Origin: Candidatus Poseidoniaceae archaeon
Lineage (GTDB): Archaea; Thermoplasmatota; Poseidoniia; Poseidoniales; Poseidoniaceae
Direction of reading: 5' to 3'
Length of the DNA stretch: 39,069 bases
Assembly (NCBI GenBank): GCA_024958795.1
Contig: JANXHP010000138.1
Coordinates: 1 to 39,069, forward strand
The notes below the pieces were generated by a model. That model was not told the origin of the DNA. It saw only the letters and a list, made by a program, of their open reading frames with translations, and did no database searches. Of this stretch, positions 18,478-28,011 are shown in pieces (position 1 is the stretch's first letter; every line of letters begins with the position of its first letter). The translations under genes were made by a program, and so were the position numbers.

Positions 18478-20076
18478 ATGGTAAAGACACTGACATGCTA
18501 TCCAACTGCTGTTGATGGCAGAGTCTTTGCTCTTACGATGTCATCAGTGGGTGATGAAGTTGCTTGGTCTGAAGCAGATGGTATTGTCAAATTGGCAAAA
18601 GTTGTTGATAATGAGTTGAATGTTATCACTACAATAAACGGGCCATCACGAGTAAATGAAATCGTATTACGAGGAGATAGCCTATTCATTATCGATGAAA
18701 TGGAAGGGTTGCATTGTTTCGGATATGATGGGCGCTTACAATGGACATACGAAACAGGTGCTGGAGGTAGAAAACTACTTCGTTTTGACCAGTATTTAGC
18801 AGTATTAGACTCAATCGGTAGAGTTCATTTGGTAAATTTTCATGGTGATGATTATTGTCAAAATCCTGTGCACAGTAATTGTGCATTGATTTCAAATGCA
18901 CAACAAAAATTACTGGTCGCAAGTGAAGATGGAATTGTCAAATGTTTTGTTGAAGGTAAGGAGGTTTGGACTAGGCCAAAAAGAGGTGATCTAGGAGAAT
19001 CCATTACTGCAATGGGTTATACTTCTCAGGGCTTAGTCATTATCGGAAGAGAAGGTTATGCAATTGTAGCTGGTGATGAAGAAGCATTGGAAATGGAATT
19101 ATGGTCTGGTGACAAATTTGTTCAGAGGAACGATTTAGGTGCGAGATTAACTGCTATTTCAAGTAATGAGAATGGTACATGGTGTGGCTTTGATAATGGG
19201 GATGTTAGCAAACTTTCTGAAGATAATGAATTGATAAAAATAACTAATTTACAATTTCCAATCAAATCATTAACATCTTATGATAATGTGGTAATAGCTG
19301 CTTGCTGGTTTTACCTGTATGCTGTTGATAGCGATGGTATTAGGTGGCAAATAGAACATCAAGGAATGCCTGAATATATTTGTACTGATAAAGGAAATAA
19401 CTTTGTTGTTTTTGCTGGAGAAGACCAAAATGACTGGACTAATGAAGAACCAATTGGATTAATTAATTTAGGTGAGGAAGCATATGAAATTGATAAATCT
19501 GACCTTGGAATTTGGTATCAACTAAAATCACCAATTCCTCAATTAACTGCTGATGAAATCTATAGAGAAGATGATTCAGTAGCAAACTTACTCACAGAAG
19601 ATGAAAGAAAACAAATGGATGAGGGTGCGGAAATTGGATTCGAAGGACTTATTGAAGACCTTGAGCATGAGGTTGAAAATGCTGACATTATTCAACAAGA
19701 AGTAGAATCAAAACAATTGCTTGATACTATTGATGATGGATTGCAATCAATGGCTATGCTCGATGAAGATGAATTACTGGGCGAGCTTGGTCAAACCATT
19801 AACGAAATAATTCTACCACAGGCAGATGCAGGAGATGACAAAGTTATTCCAGCAACAAAAGATGGCAAGGTGGTAGTATTGTTAGATGGTAGCAATTCAT
19901 TTGACCCACAAAAGCGGATTTCTCAATGGTCTTGGATTGAATCTTCAGGAAGAGAGATTTCTACTTCTAAAAAAGTCAAAGTAAAGTTGTCCAAAGGTAA
20001 GCATAGTTTTGAGTTAAGAGTTCAAAGTGGTGAAGGAAATTGGACATCGGATATTGTTTCTGTCATTATTGAATGA
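18478..20076 (+). CDS. Cytoplasmic beta-propeller-like protein with acidic linker and C-terminal PKD-like domain
   Basis: Repeated blade-like segments; C-terminal ADAGDDKVIPATKDGKVVVLLDGSNSFDPQKRISQWSW...GKHSFELRVQSGEG PKD signature; no signal peptide. Confidence 0.65.
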   Translation: MVKTLTCYPTAVDGRVFALTMSSVGDEVAWSEADGIVKLAKVVDNELNVITTINGPSRVNEIVLRGDSLFIIDEMEGLHCFGYDGRLQWTYETGAGGRKLLRFDQYLAVLDSIGRVHLVNFHGDDYCQNPVHSNCALISNAQQKLLVASEDGIVKCFVEGKEVWTRPKRGDLGESITAMGYTSQGLVIIGREGYAIVAGDEEALEMELWSGDKFVQRNDLGARLTAISSNENGTWCGFDNGDVSKLSEDNELIKITNLQFPIKSLTSYDNVVIAACWFYLYAVDSDGIRWQIEHQGMPEYICTDKGNNFVVFAGEDQNDWTNEEPIGLINLGEEAYEIDKSDLGIWYQLKSPIPQLTADEIYREDDSVANLLTEDERKQMDEGAEIGFEGLIEDLEHEVENADIIQQEVESKQLLDTIDDGLQSMAMLDEDELLGELGQTINEIILPQADAGDDKVIPATKDGKVVVLLDGSNSFDPQKRISQWSWIESSGREISTSKKVKVKLSKGKHSFELRVQSGEGNWTSDIVSVIIE

Positions 20077-20114
20077 GGCTCAAACTAAATTATGTGAAAC
20101 TGGAGGAGTGGATA

Positions 20115-20879
20115 ATGGCAGTTTCAAATCCTCTGATTGAAAATTACTTTGTCGGCGCATTACAAATGCGCTGTTCTGTTGTTACTGATACTGTTAGTGG
20201 TGATACGATTATCATCGATGGTGGTGCTGAGCCAGAGAGATTGATAACATGGATTGAAAGTTGGCAGGGGAGGGGACCTGATTGGTCAACAGGGCCTAGT
20301 ATTGATGAATATTCAAATGGTAATTATCCAAAAAGGAAAGTGGTTGCATTGGTAAATACACATGCACATTTTGATCACAGTGGGCACATTCCAGACCTGC
20401 TCAATAATTACAATGTAAAATGGTACTTACATGAAGATGATTTTTTCCTACAATCTTTGGCCCAGCAATCAGGACAACGTTGGGGATTTGAAATACCTCC
20501 ACCTGCAGTTGCAGATGAAAAATTAATAGCAGGTTCAGTGATGAGTTTCGGTACAATTGATTTGGAAATATTACATACACCTGGACATACACTAGGAGGG
20601 TGTTGTTTGAGATTATTTGTTGATGGTGAGTCAGATCACATCTTTGTTGGCGACACTCTATTCGCCGGTTCTGTGGGAAGAACCGATTTGCCAAATACAG
20701 GTGGAGACTTTGATTTACTTTCAAAGTCTATTCATGAGAAATTATGGCCGCTTGATGATGAAATAATAGTTCATCCAGGCCATGGGCCACTGACTACAAT
20801 TGGTGAAGAAAAAACCAGCAATCCTTTTGTTGGACTATCAGCACCAAAAGATGTATTCTCTAGAGGAAGTTATCTCTAA
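20115..20879 (+). CDS. MBL-fold metallo-hydrolase (glyoxalase II-like)
   Basis: THAHFDHSGH, HTPGHTLGG, GDTLFAGSVGRTDL, HPGHGP; ATG at 20115 preceded by ggaggag. Confidence 0.92.
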   Translation: MAVSNPLIENYFVGALQMRCSVVTDTVSGDTIIIDGGAEPERLITWIESWQGRGPDWSTGPSIDEYSNGNYPKRKVVALVNTHAHFDHSGHIPDLLNNYNVKWYLHEDDFFLQSLAQQSGQRWGFEIPPPAVADEKLIAGSVMSFGTIDLEILHTPGHTLGGCCLRLFVDGESDHIFVGDTLFAGSVGRTDLPNTGGDFDLLSKSIHEKLWPLDDEIIVHPGHGPLTTIGEEKTSNPFVGLSAPKDVFSRGSYL

Positions 20880-20882
20880 CAA

Positions 20883-21815
20883 TTAATTCATCATTGCAGA
20901 AAGTGCTGCTTGAAGAACAGGCAATGCCTCTTCCCAAGTTGCGACGATTCCATAGTCAGCATGTTGGAAAATCGGTGCATCTGCATCCTTGTTTATTGCA
21001 ACAATATATTTTGATGAACGCATTCCTGCAAGATGTTGGATAGCACCTGAAATTCCGACTGCAATGTATAGGTTTGGATTGACAGTCTTACCGGTTTGTC
21101 CTACTTGCATAGAGTGTGAGATTTCATCCCAAGTGTCAACAGCAGCACGAGATGCACCAACTGCGGCACCGATTGTGTCAGCGATTTTCTCAAGGTGTGA
21201 GAAATTGTCAGGAGAGCCCATTCCTCTTCCTCCTGAAATGATAATATTTGCTTCAGCAACATCTAATCTTGTACTTACTCTAGCTAAAAATTCTTCAACA
21301 GCAGTAGCCATATCTCCAGTTGCATCAACAACTGAAACATCAGCAGAACCGCCTTGTGCAGATGCAGTGAAAATATTTGCTCGTACGCTAATAACAGCAT
21401 CTCCACTAGTGCTAACAGTTTGCATTGCTTTTCCAGAATATATTGGAGAGGTCAAATTACCACCGTCAATAGCAACAACATCTTGCACTACTGGAATGTT
21501 TCTACGAGCAGCAAGACGAGCAGCCAAATCTTTAGATTGAGGGTTTGCTGAAGTGACAATAATTCCACTAGGAGCAACAGCATCGATTGCAGTAGCCCAT
21601 CCTAATGCATCATATGTTGCAAACAGTTCGGATTTCAATGCAATTACCTTGGAGATTCCTTGAATTGCTGATGCGGAATCAGCAATTGTTGCATCTTCAC
21701 AAGGAACGATGACTATTGGTGCATTACCAAGTGTATTTGCTGCTGTTACTAATTCCGCGGTTGTTGGATGGATTGCACCCTTTGCGATTTCTGCGATAAC
21801 AATTGTCTGACTCAT
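20883..21815 (-). CDS. etfA: Electron transfer flavoprotein alpha subunit
   Basis: ETF-alpha FAD-binding GGRGMGSPDNF...VGASRAAVD...QVGQTGKTVNPNLYIAVGISGAIQHLAGM. Confidence 0.96.
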   Translation of the reverse strand: MSQTIVIAEIAKGAIHPTTAELVTAANTLGNAPIVIVPCEDATIADSASAIQGISKVIALKSELFATYDALGWATAIDAVAPSGIIVTSANPQSKDLAARLAARRNIPVVQDVVAIDGGNLTSPIYSGKAMQTVSTSGDAVISVRANIFTASAQGGSADVSVVDATGDMATAVEEFLARVSTRLDVAEANIIISGGRGMGSPDNFSHLEKIADTIGAAVGASRAAVDTWDEISHSMQVGQTGKTVNPNLYIAVGISGAIQHLAGMRSSKYIVAINKDADAPIFQHADYGIVATWEEALPVLQAALSAMMN

Positions 21816-21825
21816 GATATTCACC

Positions 21826-22563
21826 TCAAATTACGTTTGCCTCATCTCTTAGAAGTTGAGCAACTTCAGCTGCAGATTCTCCACCTTCGTATGTTTTTCC
21901 AGCAGGTTTTGAAGGTGGTAAACTATGAGAAATAACATTGATTGAAGATGCTGGAGCACTTACAGATTTGACATCCACTTGGGCTTTCTTGGCTTGCATA
22001 ATACCTCTAACATTTGGTTTTCTAACTTTGATATTGCCTTTATCACATGATATCACAGCAGGAAGAGTAACACTGATTCTTGCATTACCACCTTGTGCTG
22101 GTGCGACTACAGATACATTGTCTGCAAAAGTCGCAGAAATAATGTTTGAGACACTTGCCCATCCAAGTCGTTCTGCAATTCCAGGTCCAGTTGAGCCTGC
22201 GCCCGTATCTGCCGCTGCCTTTCCACAATAGACTACATCTGCACCGATTTCAGAAATAGCATTTGAGATTATGCTTTGTAGAGAATTTGAATCAACAAAT
22301 GAATCACAATCAATACGGACAATATGGTCAACACCGATTGCCTTTGCATCTTTTAGAACCTTGTCAGCCATAGCGCCTCCAACCGTAATTGCAGTTACTT
22401 CTCCACCACTTGCTTCGCGGTGTTGCAAAGCCGTTTCAACTGCGAATTCATCATATGGTGACATGACCATTTTGACTGAAGATAAATCCACTCGGTTGTC
22501 TGAGATTACAATACGAGCATTTGTATCTGGGACTTGCTTTACAAGGACTACTATATTTGCCAT
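21826..22563 (-). CDS. etfB: Electron transfer flavoprotein beta subunit
   Basis: VLVKQVPDTNARI...MSPYDEFAVETAL...GKAAADTGAGSTGPGIAERLG. Confidence 0.96.
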   Translation of the reverse strand: MANIVVLVKQVPDTNARIVISDNRVDLSSVKMVMSPYDEFAVETALQHREASGGEVTAITVGGAMADKVLKDAKAIGVDHIVRIDCDSFVDSNSLQSIISNAISEIGADVVYCGKAAADTGAGSTGPGIAERLGWASVSNIISATFADNVSVVAPAQGGNARISVTLPAVISCDKGNIKVRKPNVRGIMQAKKAQVDVKSVSAPASSINVISHSLPPSKPAGKTYEGGESAAEVAQLLRDEANVI

Positions 22564-22608
22564 AAGAGGACACCCCTCCCCTATTCAATAGGGGGATGAT
22601 TCTCCGAC

Positions 22609-23574
22609 TTGGGTAGGATTCATGAACCTTACCGAAGAATTATTTTTCTGGCAGGCGCAATGTTTGAAAGCCTTCGGCATTCGCAAGTGTATTCTATGGC
22701 GAGAAAAAGAGGTATTGAACCGGACTCAGCAATGCAAGAAGTACTAGGTGCATGGAGAATCTTATTTGAGAAAAACCACATCGAGGAGATTAAGCGTTTG
22801 AAAGGATTTGAAGAGAGAGTCTTTGGATTAGAAGTTGAACATTCACTCATTTGTAATGATGAGGTTCTAAAGCCGGAATTTCATACAAGACCTGATTGGA
22901 CATTAGAACTTGGAAATATTGTTCTCAATGAGAAGATGATGATACATGGTAATGATTCACGGTTGGTTATCAGAGTTGTAAATTTCTCTAAGCATCATCA
23001 TTTCTCTCTCGATGAATTGAGAATGAGACACCGTTCAACAATGTTGACCTTTGATGTAATAATTAGTCCGGTTGGTGGCCCTCTTGGTTGGATCAAAAAA
23101 GCAGTCTATGAGTGTATAGATTGTGAGCACCGTTTTGAAATTAAACAAAGACTGGCTAGAGAGAGAGATGCTCCGCATCTATGTTATAATTGCATAGAGA
23201 TATTTGCTGCTAAAAACAAGGGCAAATTTCCACGAATACCACCGGTAAATTTTGATATGTTAGTTGAGGATTGTTATTACGAAGATATTGAATATCTAAA
23301 TGCAATTGAAGTAGCTATTGATAATGATGGCAATGTTTTGAAATTAGGAGGAGAAAAATTCCTCGGAGTCGTCAATGATGAATATGTTGGAACATTAGTT
23401 CCAGGTTCAATACACAGAATAAATGCAAGAATTGCAGTTGACCATTTACCCAATAGAGATTTTGTTAAAGATACAAGAAGAATAATTTTGTTAAAGATTC
23501 ATAGCATTGAGAATAGTCCATTCAAAGTTAGCAATGTCTCAGAGACATCTATCGAACTCAATGACAATGAATGA
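22609..23574 (+). CDS. Stand-alone MCM N-terminal-domain-like protein (OB fold with C4-type zinc finger), no ATPase domain
   Basis: AWRILFEKNHIEEIKRL; IRVVNFSKHHHFSLDELRMRHRSTMLTFDVIISPVGGPLGWIKKAVYECIDCEHRFEI...APHLCYNC; YYEDIEYLNAIEV; YVGTLVPGSIHRINARI; LLKIHSIE. Collinear with the MCM N-terminal domain. Confidence 0.6.
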   Translation: MGRIHEPYRRIIFLAGAMFESLRHSQVYSMARKRGIEPDSAMQEVLGAWRILFEKNHIEEIKRLKGFEERVFGLEVEHSLICNDEVLKPEFHTRPDWTLELGNIVLNEKMMIHGNDSRLVIRVVNFSKHHHFSLDELRMRHRSTMLTFDVIISPVGGPLGWIKKAVYECIDCEHRFEIKQRLARERDAPHLCYNCIEIFAAKNKGKFPRIPPVNFDMLVEDCYYEDIEYLNAIEVAIDNDGNVLKLGGEKFLGVVNDEYVGTLVPGSIHRINARIAVDHLPNRDFVKDTRRIILLKIHSIENSPFKVSNVSETSIELNDNE

Positions 23575-23576
23575 AA

Positions 23577-24719
23577 TTAATTGGTAATCTCTGTAACCGT
23601 TTCCAATAATTGAGGATTAGCATCAAAGTAGTCAGATAGTGTTTGTAATCCCTTTGCTACTCCATTTGCCACACCCATCTTGGCATCAAATGGATGCAAT
23701 GTTCCATCCTTTATCGCAGCTCTAAAAGAGTCTAGGTCAGTCCAAGTGCTTTCTTCTCCGAATTTAGGGTCAGGAGTCACTTTGATTTCACCAAATTCGG
23801 GTAATACGATATATTGTGCTAATTCGTATATTGGTGAATGGTCATCCTCTGGGTCCAAATATGCTTTGCGGAATTTCTTTTGCAACTGCTTTTGTGTATC
23901 ATGCACTAATACCGCACCAGATGGGTCCGACTTACTCATCTTGTGGTCAAAGGACTCCATACGCATTCCAGTAGCCTTCAATGAAGAAATAATCGGTGTA
24001 TGTAAGCAGGTTGGCTTTTGCCATTTCCATTTACTAGCCATATCTCTCATGAACATGTGTGCCTTTCTTTGGTCCATTCCACCAATTGCAATATCAATAT
24101 TCATTTCAAAGATATCGGCTGCTTGCATTGCTGGATAATAGAACTTAGACAGATCGTGGTCACTTGACTCTTCATCTCTACCCATGATGGTGAATGTTTT
24201 GCGTACCATTGCCAAGGTAGCACCTTTTGAACATCGTAAAACACGAGCCCAGTATTCACCGGAATCCATTATCGTTGAAGCCCAAACAAATCGTAATTGT
24301 CCTGCTCCATCTCCTTCTTCAGGATTGCCCAATAATACTCTAAAAGTATCTTCCATATACCTTGCAGTTGTTTGAATATGCTCCATGTTTCCATTGAATT
24401 TATCATTAATCCAAGCGTGCCAATCAGCTAAGAATATCATTACATTAGTTCCAGCATCTATCATTCTTCGTAACTGTAGTGCAAGAACCTTCCATCCGAT
24501 GTGGGCTTTTCCACTCGGTTCAAATCCCACATAACATCGTATGATCCCATCGCCACCCATGCTAGTTCCATCGGCAAGACATTTGACCAAATGTTCAATG
24601 CCTACAGTCTCATCAACAAAACCAATTATTGATGCTAATTGCTGGCGCTTTGTATCATCTAATTCAGATATTTGTGGACATCTTTCAAGATGAGGTGACA
24701 GAATTGTTTCGACATTCAT
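23577..24719 (-). CDS. tyrS: Tyrosyl-tRNA synthetase, archaeal/eukaryal type
   Basis: VGFEPSGKAHIGWK (HIGH region), LADWHAWINDK, GGMDQRKAHM, DHKMSKSDP. Confidence 0.93.
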   Translation of the reverse strand: MNVETILSPHLERCPQISELDDTKRQQLASIIGFVDETVGIEHLVKCLADGTSMGGDGIIRCYVGFEPSGKAHIGWKVLALQLRRMIDAGTNVMIFLADWHAWINDKFNGNMEHIQTTARYMEDTFRVLLGNPEEGDGAGQLRFVWASTIMDSGEYWARVLRCSKGATLAMVRKTFTIMGRDEESSDHDLSKFYYPAMQAADIFEMNIDIAIGGMDQRKAHMFMRDMASKWKWQKPTCLHTPIISSLKATGMRMESFDHKMSKSDPSGAVLVHDTQKQLQKKFRKAYLDPEDDHSPIYELAQYIVLPEFGEIKVTPDPKFGEESTWTDLDSFRAAIKDGTLHPFDAKMGVANGVAKGLQTLSDYFDANPQLLETVTEITN

Positions 24720-24763
24720 TGTATCACATCAAGTTGTTGCCCACTCTATAGAATCATTATTAT

Positions 24764-25288
24764 TCAAAACATATCATTTAATTTCTTGACTTTACCTTCA
24801 CTTGGAGGGGTTCCATCATCTATCATCTGTTGAATTTCAGCTATCATAGAGTTGACTATTGCTTCCTTCTCCGAAGTCAAATTCTTTGACATCTGCATTG
24901 TTTTTTGAGCAATTTTTATTGCACCCTTTGCCTTTGAAAATTTCTTAGCATTTTCCTTTGCCTTATCGCTTCGTTGTTTTGCGTTATATCCTGTGACTTC
25001 ATCTAAGAAGGAGGACCAGCGCTTACGTGATTCCATTGCAATCTCTCTTCCTCCATCTGAATCTAGTAAATCTCCAAGGTCTGCACCTTTCATTTGAGAA
25101 ACATCAACTGCTAATTTACCATCTTCATCGAAGTGACCAGAGACCATTAATAAAATTCCATATGAGCCAATGAATTTTCCATCAGCATCAGCATTCACAT
25201 TTTCAAAGTACCCTGCAGCAATCTTAGCCAATCCAGCGCTTCCGCCCATTTTCTTCTGTAGTCCACGCTTTACAGCAAATCGTTCCAT
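24764..25288 (-). CDS. Hypothetical protein, Lys-rich coiled C-terminal half
   Basis: 174-aa ORF in a coding-dense strand; no family recognised. Confidence 0.55.
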   Translation of the reverse strand: MERFAVKRGLQKKMGGSAGLAKIAAGYFENVNADADGKFIGSYGILLMVSGHFDEDGKLAVDVSQMKGADLGDLLDSDGGREIAMESRKRWSSFLDEVTGYNAKQRSDKAKENAKKFSKAKGAIKIAQKTMQMSKNLTSEKEAIVNSMIAEIQQMIDDGTPPSEGKVKKLNDMF

Positions 25289-25390
25289 ATGTCAATGGCA
25301 GAAGTCCATTTGACATAAGGCTCACCGTCATTAACATTGAAAATCATTGGCAATTTCAGTATAATGTTGATACGATGGGGTTTTCATTGA

Positions 25391-26755
25391 TTGACTTGTG
25401 GCGAGTACATGCGAGGACGAATCACTTGTGGAATTATTCTTGCAATATTGTTGTTGCCGATGGTTATTGCTGAGCCAAATTCAGTAATTCAGATTAGATC
25501 TTCAACTACACTTGATGATTTTGATATCGGAATTAATACTGGTGCAGTTTCTCCAGATGGGGAGATTGTCATACTAGTTGGAAAGGAAGGCTATGTTCAC
25601 CGAATTTCTGCAATCAATCCGATGGATAGAAGCCAAGATATTGAACTTAATGCTGGACCGACGGCAAAAGACTTCAATGATGTGGCATGGCATCCAAGGG
25701 GAAATACAGCACTAATTACTGGAGATAATGGAATGGCGTTGAGATATGATACATATGACCACAGTATTAGCAACGTCAATGGTTCAAGCACAGTTAGTGG
25801 CTTAGATCTGACTTCAGTTGCTTGGAGAACTTCTGGTGATTATGCTTACTTTGGTGCAGTTGATGGAAGCATATGGAAATTTTCAGAAGGCTCGGGTTTT
25901 GAATCAATCGATAACTATGGAATGACCTCTCCAGTAAGCGATATCGCATGTCATAGAACCAGCAACATATGCGTAGTAGTTACTCAAAATGATGGAATTT
26001 ATGTAATTGGAAAGGACCATCATGTTACTAAAATGTCTGATACTAAAGATTACACTTGGATGGCTGTAGATTGTGCAGACCCAACCTTGAGAGAATGTGT
26101 TGGATTTGCAAGTGGCCTTATTACAAAAGCGATTCAATTAAATTTTGAAGATTCCTCACTATCTTATGGAAAACCACCTATGATGTTAACAACTCTAGAA
26201 GGAGATATTACTGATGTATCAAGCGGTTCAGATGGTACTACACTGCTTCATCTTGCACCATTTGGAACAGTAAGACAACAGCCAATAACAAACGAAGCTT
26301 ATGCTCAACTAATTTATTCTGATGTTGAGGAATGGGATGCTGTAATATCTGGAAGAGCAATTAAGTTCACTTGGGAAACTTCAACTTTGAATGGATTTAT
26401 CATCACAGATTATGGTAATATCATTAGTTTTGAACCGTTGCAAGAAGCAGGAGATGATAGTATGTTATTCAAGGCGATAGGGCTTGCAGTTCTGGTTGCA
26501 GTTCCAGGAACTATTTTTGGATTGATATTCATGAGTAGTCCGTTTTACCAGAGAATGTATGCTGAAAGTAAACTGCGTAAGGTGGTAGGACAGCCTCTTA
26601 TAATTGCGCTTGCGATTGGTGGTTGTTCATGGGCTTTGGATAACCAATATAATTTTGATACACCTTTGGAGGCACATTTCTTAATTACTTTTGCCATACT
26701 TTTCATCGGTCTTTGGATGGGTTATTCTTCTGAACGATCTAATAATAAAAAGTGA
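25391..26755 (+). CDS. Secreted/membrane WD40/YVTN-like beta-propeller protein with C-terminal TM bundle
   Basis: Signal-like MRGRITCGIILAILLLPMVIAEP; blades (DFNDVAWHPRGNTALITGDNGMALRYD, DLTSVAWRTSGDYAYFGAVDGSIWKF); hydrophobic C-terminal helices. Confidence 0.75.
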   Translation: MTCGEYMRGRITCGIILAILLLPMVIAEPNSVIQIRSSTTLDDFDIGINTGAVSPDGEIVILVGKEGYVHRISAINPMDRSQDIELNAGPTAKDFNDVAWHPRGNTALITGDNGMALRYDTYDHSISNVNGSSTVSGLDLTSVAWRTSGDYAYFGAVDGSIWKFSEGSGFESIDNYGMTSPVSDIACHRTSNICVVVTQNDGIYVIGKDHHVTKMSDTKDYTWMAVDCADPTLRECVGFASGLITKAIQLNFEDSSLSYGKPPMMLTTLEGDITDVSSGSDGTTLLHLAPFGTVRQQPITNEAYAQLIYSDVEEWDAVISGRAIKFTWETSTLNGFIITDYGNIISFEPLQEAGDDSMLFKAIGLAVLVAVPGTIFGLIFMSSPFYQRMYAESKLRKVVGQPLIIALAIGGCSWALDNQYNFDTPLEAHFLITFAILFIGLWMGYSSERSNNKK

Positions 26756-26828
26756 TGCTTTTGTTCTAATTTTTGAAGGGGTATGTTGAAGAAGCGGTTG
26801 TTATTCGTTATCAATAGGAGTGATTGCT

Positions 26829-28004
26829 ATGGAGCCATTCGAAGGACTTGACTTTTACAATATTGAGAGCCTATTGAGTGAAGAAGAAATAATGATTCGC
26901 GATATGGTTAGAGATTGGGTTGATGAAGAAGTCTTACCTAATATCGAAAAAGCATGTTCTGATGGAGTCTTCCCAGATGAATGGCGAGTAGCTCTTGGTG
27001 AAATGGGAGTATTAGGTGCGCCGCTAAAAGGATATGATTGCCCAGGTCTTTCCTATGTCGCCTATGGTTTAATCTGCCAAGAACTCGAAAGAGGAGATTC
27101 AGGATTACGTTCTTTTGCTTCTGTTCAAGGTTCACTAGCAATGTATCCAATTTGGGATTTTGGAACTGAGGAACAGAAAAATTACTATTTGCCAAAAATG
27201 GCAAGTGGTGAATGGATTGGTTGCTTTGGATTAACCGAACCAGATTATGGTTCAAACCCAGGTGATATGATTACAAAGGCAGAAGATAAGGGTGACCATT
27301 ATTTGCTAAATGGGGCAAAGATGTGGATTACCAATGGAACCCTTGCTCATGTTGCAATTGTATGGGCGAAGTTGGATGGAGTAATTCGCGGATTTATTGT
27401 TGAGAAAGATGATGAAGGATTTAGTGCGCCTGAAATGAAAGGAAAGTATTCTTTACGCGCAAGTGTAACAAGTGAATTAGTTTTCCAAGATTGTAAGATT
27501 CCAAAAGATCGTATCTTACCAGATGTAAAAGGACTTAAAGGGCCATTTTCTTGTTTGAATAATGCTAGGTTTGGAATATCTTGGGGAGCGTTAGGTGCTG
27601 CAATGGCTTGTTTCCATTCAGCAAAAACTTACACATTGTCTCGTATTCAATTTGACCATCCTATCGCTTCATACCAATTGGTACAGAATAAGTTGGCTTG
27701 GATGTTAAGAGAAATCACCAAGGGGCAGTTACTGGCGTATCATCTTGGTAAGAAGAAGGATGATGGAACTTGGATTCCAGAACAAATATCATTGGCTAAG
27801 ATGAATAATGTAGACATTGCATTGGAGATCGCTAGAATGGCTCGTGATATGCATGGAGCAAATGGAATCCTTGATGAATATCCAATAATGAGGCACATGG
27901 CAAACCTCGAGTCAGTAAAGACTTACGAAGGTACTCATGATATCCATAATCTCATCTTAGGAAGGCATATTACAGGTATTCAAGCATTTACAAGAGATAT
28001 TTGA
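26829..28004 (+). CDS. Acyl-CoA dehydrogenase, glutaryl-CoA dehydrogenase-like
   Basis: GCFGLTEPDYGSNP, NGAKMWITNG, NGILDEYPIMRHMANLESVKTYEGTHDIHNLILGRHITG. Confidence 0.9.
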   Translation: MEPFEGLDFYNIESLLSEEEIMIRDMVRDWVDEEVLPNIEKACSDGVFPDEWRVALGEMGVLGAPLKGYDCPGLSYVAYGLICQELERGDSGLRSFASVQGSLAMYPIWDFGTEEQKNYYLPKMASGEWIGCFGLTEPDYGSNPGDMITKAEDKGDHYLLNGAKMWITNGTLAHVAIVWAKLDGVIRGFIVEKDDEGFSAPEMKGKYSLRASVTSELVFQDCKIPKDRILPDVKGLKGPFSCLNNARFGISWGALGAAMACFHSAKTYTLSRIQFDHPIASYQLVQNKLAWMLREITKGQLLAYHLGKKKDDGTWIPEQISLAKMNNVDIALEIARMARDMHGANGILDEYPIMRHMANLESVKTYEGTHDIHNLILGRHITGIQAFTRDI

Positions 28005-28011
28005 ATCAATT

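Noticed and set aside
20989-22591. + strand ORFs of 183, 97 and 106 aa
   Set aside because: Antisense to etfA/etfB.
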